Of a stretch of 64,000 nucleotides of DNA, positions 55,621-64,000 are shown in pieces. The notes under the pieces were generated by a model. The model had not been told where the DNA came from. It was given only the letters and a program-made list of their open reading frames with translations, and ran no database searches. The position numbers and the translations under genes were made by a program. The stretch is taken from NCBI GenBank assembly GCA_029891345.1, contig CM057006.1:41577056-41641055 (forward strand), written 5' to 3'. The DNA comes from Dryococelus australis (lineage: Eukaryota; Arthropoda; Insecta; Phasmatodea; Phasmatidae). Within the stretch, counting starts at the first letter, position 1. Each line of letters begins with the position of its first letter.

Positions 55621-58600
55621 GCATCACCAGTGTGGCACCACACTGTCCCACGAGTGTGTCACCTGCTTGCTCGTTCCTTTCCGCGCCCCATCGTCTCGTT
55701 ACCTGATGACGTCTTCTTGCCGAAGTCTTGCGCTCTTCTCCAATCTTGAACTCCGCCTCTTCTACCTGTTACGCAATCGTGTTTGTTTGCCGAAATGTTT
55801 GCATTTTTAATAAAAATCGAAAAATAAAATAATGTAAAATTTTTGCAAAAATTTCTTAAAGTGTTCTGTCCAAAACTATCGCTACACTGTATCCACCTGC
55901 TTCCTTCAATACTTGATGCTAATCACTTTTTCTTATTGATTGCCTTAAAGTTCCTACATTGAAAGAAAACTTAAAAAAAATCATTATAATTTTTATAATT
56001 TTTCAATCTAGCGCTATTTAAAATTGCAATACAACTGTTCTTGTGGAAGCTAAACTCTAAGGGCTGGTCTTGCCATCCTCTTGGCAAACATCCAGGTAGC
56101 TACCCAGAAGATAGGTTACCCGGATCTTTTCCCCAACACTAGTGTCTTACCATTGATTTTATTCCTATATGTAACTACCTGGAACTTGCTGTCGATTTGT
56201 GTTAAGTTGGACGTTCTGGGTGGAGTACCGATGGCCATTTTATTGTTTGTAAATAATATTTGCACTGCTGTTGAAGTCGAATGACTTGAGTCTTGTTGCG
56301 TTATTTGATTTATATAAAGTTTAGGTCAGTTTGAAATTTGTTTTCATTGAATAGCCTTGCGAATGCTATATGTAGTCACTAGTTCTGAATTCTCTCTAAA
56401 TTTATGTTATCCTTGTGTTTTTGAAATGTGAATTTGGCATGTAAACATGCGAGACCAGACGTGCAGATTCCCGAAAGTATCAGTGTTTACTTTATTCGTA
56501 TATACCGCGGATGTATACATGAAAGATAAATAAGGGATAATTAGGCCGATGTGTGTATAGTGATATGCTATCTGCGTAACAATTGCAATGTGTACCATTT
56601 TTGCAAGTAAGGTTGCAAATACTAATCTGGCGTGCATTTAATGTCTAACATGTAAGTTGCGGACTTGTTACAAGTATAGATACATATTTTCTAACTTCCT
56701 ATTTGCTGTTTCAGAGTAGGAGTTTATGGAATTCATTTATTAGTAGCTAAGGCTGTGAAAGTTTGTAGAGTGAAGGTAAAAAAAACGCGAACAACTGATC
56801 CAAACATGTTCCAAACATTACTTTTTGCTTTCCTCATAATAAAATTACTGTTTGCCGGGCCTTAATGGCAAATCACCTCGTAAACCAACGCAAGGCCACA
56901 CCTTTAAAAAAAGTCTCTCTTACTATTTTTTTCCCTCAAGCCAGTATACTTCGTAACAAACAAGAAATAGTATGTTTATCAACACAAGAATATACAACCA
57001 AATCAGTTCTAATATTTGTAAGAACTAATGACAAGCCTTCCTGATATGCATTTTCAACAGTTTCTCGAACTCACTCCAGGCAATTTCTTGTGTGATATTA
57101 ATAAAGGTAATTACCAACTCCTTCCTTGTATTCCCTTAATTGTGTTCTTGGTGTATAATTCTCTAATGAACCTGCTGTCGACAAGATTTTAAGGTAAATA
57201 ATTAAAGTTTAATCATGTGTTTAGATAGTGGTGTATTTAACGGTAGGCTGCAATCATTACAGTAAATGACAAATCTTAACATTTTATCATTCTCCAAAGG
57301 CAGTTAAAATAAAGAAAACTTAGATCAAGCCAATCTTTTCCTGTAACTATACCATTCGCAAAATTGAAAAAGTCACATGATTTTCTTTAAACGCTATTTC
57401 ACTGTTCTAAAGGATTTGTGAAATTCTAATTGTGAGAGCAAGTAATTGAACATAAGCTTATTTTAATATTGATGATTAATAATGGGTATACATTTAGAAT
57501 GAAGTGTGCTTCTTGAAACAGCAAGTACTCTAGCCACTAAACCACCATCGCCAATACCCTAAGAAGGGAGGAGCTAAGAGGTATAGGTGATTTGTAACAA
57601 CCGAGGTGTTGGAGAGCCAATGAGGACACAATATGGTGTAGATGGAGCAGCGTTGAAATGAAAGTGCAAGGAAAACAGGAAAACCTTGAGAAAACACGCC
57701 AGCCAGCAGCACTATTCAGCAAAATTCCTATATGTGAAAACCTGTGTGTAAGCTCACCGGGAAACAAACATGGCTCACTTTGATGGAAAGCAAGCGTCCT
57801 ACAACTACGCCCACTACAGTCCCCCCGCCCCTCACCCACAATTAGGAAGTGAGGAGAGTCACCTTATTTCTTCAATTATATTTGGGCAATGCAATTACAA
57901 AGTTGAATATAAAAAATATGATTGTAACAATCAATATAATTATCTAACAGCTTTTAATAGATCTGGTCTCTAAATAGGAGGCACAGTATTTTGCACATAT
58001 GCATTTTATTTCTCTATAATTTTACTTACTTGTTTCTTTCATAGGTACCAGTACATCTAGAAGTTATCACATATAAAAATAGGTTGCAATGTACCTAACT
58101 GAATTTATACATACAGCATTACAAGATAGGATTGACAAAAATACAGAAAAGAAAATTAAATTAAAGAAAATTATTGAGAAGTCATGTATTCCTGGATAAG
58201 CACTGTTGTGCAGAAATTTTGTTGCAGAAAACTGTAATTTAACATACAACCACACAAAACCAAACAGTAATAGTTGTCAACAGATCAATAAACACACAGA
58301 ATTCTGCACAAGGTATCATTTAGTTGCAAGAAGACTCAAATACTTGTCTATTTTTGTTGTCTCTATCATTAGTTTTTTTTTTTTTTTTTCGTTTATTGGT
58401 CGCTTACTGACTGAATTCCTGTTGCCGACTATTCTTTGTTGGTTTTCTGTGCCTGTATGTTCCTAGCGTTTCCTGACTCATGACAGACAATCAAAGACTG
58501 AAAGCTATATTATAGCTAGTTTGGTATTCCAACCTGTTTAATTTTTGTAATTACCAAGTTTATTTATAAATATTTTTATATAAAGTATGTTTATGTATAA

Positions 58601-58700
58601 TAAATATGTTTATATATAAATGTTTTTATAAATACTTAATTAATATAAATATATTTCTTTATACAAATTTCTTGATGTACACAAATACATATTTATCTCT
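55621..58700. other. No gene recognised; AT-rich intergenic DNA
   Basis: Short frames (for example 57770-57973 and 56081-56284) have no domain and no splice context. A T18-type run lies near 58374-58390. Confidence 0.45.
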
Positions 58701-58704
58701 GTTG

Positions 58705-58893
<189 letters not shown>

Positions 58894-58899
58894 ATATAT

Positions 58900-61800
58900 G
58901 CATCCAAAAACTAATTCAAATTCCAGCCATTAAACTGTATTTTAAAAGACAGCTGCCAGCTGCCATCTTGATCTCTAGTCCATCACCAGTCGCAAGGTGC
59001 TACGATCGCAGTGCGTCCACGGTCAAAGATAATACTAGACCCAGCTTCAGCTATGCTCGCTACACTTCGGAGTGAGGCTAACATCAAAACAGCTGATTGT
59101 GGGCGGTTTACCGTAATGGCCACATGTGAAAGACAGTGGAATTCGCGATTTTTGAGTTTTACTTACTCGTAATAAAACAAGGACTGTTTTTCAAACATTG
59201 CGAAGTTTATTTTAGTGTTAAAATAAACACTAAAATTGCATAAATGCTGTATTTAATTTGGTTGAAAGCATTTTTTCTCATCTCGGCGGTCTTTTAACAA
59301 ATTATTTTCAACTGCTATTGCTGAATGAAATTACATATTATGTATTATGTATAATCATTACTCTGTATTACAATATGTATCTAATTTTTTTTTAAATTTC
59401 AATACAAGGCATTAGGACAACTGACAGTGGGATGTGCTACGAAAATAAAAAGCAAATGTTATTATTTCTTTCATAGCCTTTGAGCTAAAATAACCTAAGT
59501 GGTGAACATTTCCAGTACTACATAGTGTACAAATCAGTAAAAATCTACACGAAGTACAATAACTTGTACAGTAATTACATTAAACAGGTAATCTTTACAT
59601 GCAAATTATATAAGCTATTCTTTAGCTAGGTGACTCGCTACGAAAGTTACAAGGTTAGCCTCTAATTTTGCTCAATACTTTTGTATTATAACTGGGCAGA
59701 TATTAAATATACAAACAAGTAAACATACTGACTGTAATGCAAATTATGAGCTTTAAAAGATAAATGTGATAGAGAGGAGGGCTATGATGACTGTGTGTTG
59801 TAAATTACATTTTAAAAATGAAAAATTAATAAAACACTTCTTTATAGGTAAAATTAAAATGGCCACATAGCAGTGAAATTACGGAACAACCTCGAGTATA
59901 TCTACTTCTTAGAGAACGATCTTAGAGGGCTTCATATTTTACCCAAATTGTACATCGAGACATATGTGACAGTTTGGGGAAAGTATGAAGTGGGCAGCCC
60001 TAGGCCATCGCCAATGATTGCATTCAGAAAGCAGAATGTGGTAGATGTTTGCAATAAATTGCAGTTGTAAGGCTAAATTGTAGGGCATGAGTAGGGCAGG
60101 AAGTTATGGACAATAACATTTGTAGGCTAAAGGAATAATTAAGTTGTAACAAATGTTTACTAACACTTTTACTCCAACGTTTAAATATGGAATTGCTTTT
60201 CCCTCCATCATAACCAACTTTACTGGGCACATTCCAGTCTGTGTGCGCATTAAAACATATGCATTTTTCAACTGTATATATCAAAATGTTCAAATAACTG
60301 TGAAACAGCCTCTACACACCCAGCTACATGCAAATTGTTAAGTATCTAGGTAATGCTCTCTGTATAGCTGACTCAAATCCCTCAAGGTATCCAAACATTT
60401 ATTTTTATTTGTAAATTCCAATTATTCACACAGTATAATGAGGGAAATGCAGATAGTGAATGCAACAAAACTCTTTTCACGGTGTACCTCACTTCTTTCG
60501 ATCGAGAAGCTACCTGATCTGAAATTTTCCATGCTGTTTCTGATTAACCATTACAGCAGTGCCAAGGGTAACAACATGTTGGCTTGTGGAAACAAGGATG
60601 GGTAGAAACCACTTCGTCGCTTAATTTGTTTCTTCACAGAATATACTATGTATTTCAGAACCACGTACTTTATAATTGTGGTAAGTATGCGCACATCAAA
60701 AGAATACACACCCAACCCACGTCATAGTATATTATATAAATAATAAGTTATGCACTGGGGACCATTCAAAATTATTTTTGCACTAACCACACACCATTCA
60801 AAGCTACCACATACAGTATTTGCAACTCAGGAGACCTAATAGAGGTAAAATACAACTTAATTAATTGGAAGAAACATTTTGTTTACATGACCCCCTAGTC
60901 TAGATAATTAATACTGTGTGACTTTAACAAGCTATAGCAAACATATATCAACTAATTTTGCACATGTAGTAATGGTAGTAGCAAAAAACATGACCTGTTT
61001 GTATAGACTCGCAGATTATTATTCTAACCTTTATATCAGTATTGAAAAACATTTCAACCACAAGTAGGTGAAATTTTTACTTTGATACTGTTATTTTAAT
61101 AAAAACCCATTGATAGCGAGTGGCAGGGTGATTACGGGTGAGAGGATATTTTTGGAGCTGTAACATTTCAGTTTAAGGAAACCTTGTGGGAATTTGTGAT
61201 ATTACCTAGTAGATGCTAGGTATCGTCACTGTGATGCCATGAAGTTCTGGTAGAGCTGACTCTGTAGATCATTGGGCTGAATCAAAAAGGCATAATACTC
61301 TAAGTGGAATTTACTCCTCTGTGTGAATTTTTCCAATTTTAACACTCACTTTCTTGAGGCGATGTGGCCTATTTAGGGCTGGCACACATGCCCCGAATTA
61401 CTGTAATTATGGTGCAAGAACATAGAAACACTGAAAGAAGCACATGGACATTTGGCTAAAGATATTTGAGATTATGGTGGGAATGGTGAGGGCCCATGCC
61501 CTTAAATGCCAGAAAGGCAGACGGAATTAAAATACGTGAATTCCCATTCAATGTTATTTTATTCGTCTTTAAACTACACTGCTCCCTCAGGAAGTCAATT
61601 ACACTGTTGTCGGGCTTAACTTAGACACTGCGAAGAATGGCACAAAGGCAGTGAAACACTTATTACACGAGAATACGCTTCCCCAAGCAAGGCATTCACC
61701 TTATGCAAGGGAAATGCAATGCTAGTGACATATGCTAGGCTGTCTGATGATTCTAATCACTATATACAAACACTAGTATAACGGCCTAATTAAATATACT

Positions 61801-63092
61801 TTATTAAAATATTTTGTTCCCATATATAGCATTTGACATAAGCATTACAAAATAAGTAATTAAAGAGATACTCAAATGCTGAATGTTATGGAGCACCACT
61901 GATTAATGAAATATGCAGAAAAAATGTACATACAAGACAGTACTTAAATATTATAAAATGCATTTCTGGAGTGATTTTTGAAATTCTGCATAATAAATAG
62001 CAGGTGTTAATTTGCACGATACAACCTTCCATACTCAGTGACTTATGAATAGTAAGATATGTCACAGCATTCTATATACATCATAATTTCACCTTTAATG
62101 AGAAAAAAGAGAAAACTTATTACACTACAACTCAAACTTTATCAAATTTAGACTATGCAAGATACACTACTACAGAATGAAAACCATATTGTGTATATAT
62201 TATTATTTTTATAAATTAGTACATAATCACATAACATGGTAAATATTATATGGTTTACCTAACTGTTGTTAGTGAAGTAATGTGTTAGAACCATATTACA
62301 CTGTATGCTTGCAAGAAATGCTGGATCACAACAGCACGACAATTGCGACGCGACAGGTGCGACACGTATAAAAGCCAATCAGCATTGAGACATCTGTGAT
62401 GTCAATGCGACAAAAATGGTGCACGCAACAGGTTTTCAGAATATTGGTAATATTTAATCACACAAATTCATTAGATAACTTCCAAAACAATAATATGATC
62501 AATTTCAGTAACAAAATATAGACCTAGACAGAGAAATTGAGTTGCACCGCTAACAAAGAAAAAAAATTATGGACATATTATCTTTGTGCATACATTCCTA
62601 TAGTCCATTCACATTTACTACCTGGAAGTTGGACAACTTTAGGCCTACTCTTAAAAAGTTCTACTGACATGCTACAGTATTCCTCTGCCTCATGCAAAAA
62701 AAAGTTTAACCAAGTCTAATTTTCTGATACTTTGAAAGAACAAATCTGATAATGGTAGGTACCTATGATTATGCAACCACTGCTGGTACGTGATAATTCA
62801 TTTAGCTCAGGAAATAATAATGAGTCCACATATATATCATTATTTTACATAACATACTACTATGCACACAAGCTATTGAAAAAAAGAGTTTGACAGCTCA
62901 AATCGAGCTAAATGACACAACTTCTACATAACTAACCGAGCCAACTACATTTTTCCAGTTCAGATGCTTTAGATCTGTCTTATAAGCTACAAATACACTG
63001 CAACGAGCATCGCAATAATCTTCACATTTCAATTGAATTTTCTTCTAACAAAGAAGATAAACCCAACCACAACTTAAAGAATTTGCTGTTGC
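58900..63092. other. Mostly featureless AT-rich DNA; possible 3' UTR of a minus-strand gene
   Basis: No exon or tRNA recognised. A family A MITE fragment lies at 60165-60264. If the tentative minus-strand gene at 63093-63863 is real, the part next to it would be its 3' UTR. Confidence 0.4.
60165..60264 (+). mobile_element. MITE family A, internal fragment
   Basis: It matches the copy at 3490-3600: CTTTTACTCCAACGTTTAAA-type start, CCCTCCATCATAACCAACTT, TACTGGGCACATTCCAGT, GTGTGCGCATTAAAACATAT then GCA. Neither terminal repeat is present. Confidence 0.65.
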
Positions 63093-63150
63093 TTAGTAGT
63101 CGTGATCATGTTCAACACTTTTGACAATAACTGGGTCACTGTATTCGAAG
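63093..63150 (-). CDS. Possible terminal exon of a minus-strand gene
   Basis: On the minus strand an acceptor (TTCCTTTTTCAG, AG at 63151-63152) is followed by an open frame FEYSDPVIVKSVEHDHDY and a stop (63093-63095). The phase fits the donor at 63630 and a 21-base candidate exon (63631-63651). No protein family recognised. Support comes only from splice-site quality and phase. Confidence 0.35.
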
Positions 63151-63630
63151 CTGAAAAAGGAATCATATAACATTATTTATGCACTGTTCGCATTCATGAT
63201 TTGGTTTAATACTATGCACCCAGTGTGAGTACTGGAACATAGCATACTAACAACTGTATTAAAGCAGTAACCTGAATTTGTAATAAATCCTGACTGTTTC
63301 AGTTATGCACTGCCTAAAAGTGGTTACGATTCAGTATTAATGTTATAACAATAGCCCTCTCCCCTGGTATGATTTTCTGTCTGTCAAAACTATTACAAAA
63401 TATCCATAGTCTATGGGGCTACATACATTATACACTATTATAAACCTAAAAAATTGAATCCTCAGTAAAACAATTTTAGCAAAAATATTTATAACTGTAG
63501 AAATTTCCTAGGGATGGGTTTGACAGATTGATAATGTACCTATAAAACGCCTACCATCCCTTTTCTATGCTAAACTCAATCTTCAAAGTACACAATCGCC
63601 TTAATAATATTGCATATGCACTGTACTTAC

Positions 63631-63651
63631 CTGAATATTGATGAATCTGGG
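63631..63651 (-). CDS. Possible 21-base microexon, minus strand
   Basis: It lies between an AG acceptor (63652-63653) and a perfect GTAAGT donor (63625-63630), encodes about PDSSIFS when joined, and keeps the frame between the exons on either side. The 45-base intron to its right would be unusually short for this locus, which weakens the call. Confidence 0.25.
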
Positions 63652-63696
63652 CTGACAATGGTTTAGCGACAACGAGATCTAGTTTGCAAAACTCAC

Positions 63697-63863
63697 TCGG
63701 CTGGTGTTTTCAATATTTTTCTGCTATAAAATTGAGAAAAATCAGATGCTGATGGCATTATATTTTCATCAACATTTTCTTCCACCACCGAAAACACATT
63801 TATAAAAACAATCCCGGGTAAAGTGATTAGGGCAAGCCTGGATGGTGTGAAATCTTCGCATAG
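63697..63863 (-). CDS. Possible internal exon of a minus-strand gene
   Basis: A 167-base stretch, open throughout, between an acceptor CTGTAG (AG at 63864-63865) and a consensus donor GTGAGT (63691-63696). It reads LCEDFTPSRLALITLPG, VFSVVEENVDEN and FSQFYSRKILKTPA. A competing frame from about 63905 (VLANEELRKKLDCSYAKIS, coil-like) runs into a stop at about 63830. No family recognised. Confidence 0.3.
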
Positions 63864-64000
63864 CTACAGTCCAATTTCTTTCTCAGTTCTTCATTCGCCA
63901 AAACACTAAAAAGAAATAAATATTTTTGTAATGAGGAAAGATCAACCTTAAAAGAAATTTAAGACACAAATGCAAGCCAAATTATGTTTTAACGACACGT

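Overview
The window is eukaryotic nuclear DNA, AT-rich, with one long intron-containing protein gene and a dense load of transposable-element remains. The kinase sequence, the tRNA-derived SINEs, a Helitron-type element, many short inverted-repeat elements and a Jockey-like LINE suggest an arthropod, most likely an insect with a large, repeat-rich genome. Species cannot be named from the sequence alone. No CRISPR array, rRNA gene or complete functional tRNA gene was seen.

The main gene is on the + strand: a germinal-centre kinase of subfamily III (the STK24/STK25/STK26, or MST3/YSK1/MST4, group; GckIII in flies). Eight exons from 10062 to the stop codon at 41563-41565 encode about 455 residues. 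They run from the middle of the kinase N-lobe ([11 protein letters not shown]) through the catalytic loop, DFG, activation segment and C-lobe, then a charged linker, to the C-terminal helical region that in this family binds CCM3/PDCD10. Exons for the glycine-rich loop and the catalytic Lys were not found and should lie to the left of the window. All exon junctions have GT-AG borders and matching phases. The one exception is a single-base defect at a run of seven C in exon 5 (22951-22957), which breaks an otherwise perfect reading frame. The 3' UTR follows from 41566, with poly(A) signals up to 44736.

Region by region: 1-10061 is 5' sequence or a large intron with SINEs, a nested cluster of inverted-repeat elements (2575-4150) and a deleted mariner-like element (4428-4657). 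10062-41565 is the kinase gene, whose introns hold a SINE with a perfect 13-bp target duplication, two related MITE families sharing one terminal repeat, a 400-bp foldback element next to exon 4, a second inverted-repeat element (23592-24117), a Helitron-like element carrying an array of tRNA-head (A-box) repeats (26373-27433), GC-rich LTR-like insertions with minus-strand TATA boxes, and two very long CT tracts. From 44760 to 53500 lie 3' flanking sequence and more GC-rich transposon-like DNA. 53560-55620 holds a dead Jockey-like LINE on the minus strand. 55620-63090 is mostly featureless AT-rich DNA. At the right edge, 63093-63863 may hold the last exons of a minus-strand gene that would converge on the kinase gene; this is tentative.

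The kinase is the only gene identified with confidence. Nothing in the window forms an operon or pathway. The notable biology is how a conserved signalling kinase gene carries many kinds of mobile DNA in its introns, some within 60-80 bases of splice sites.
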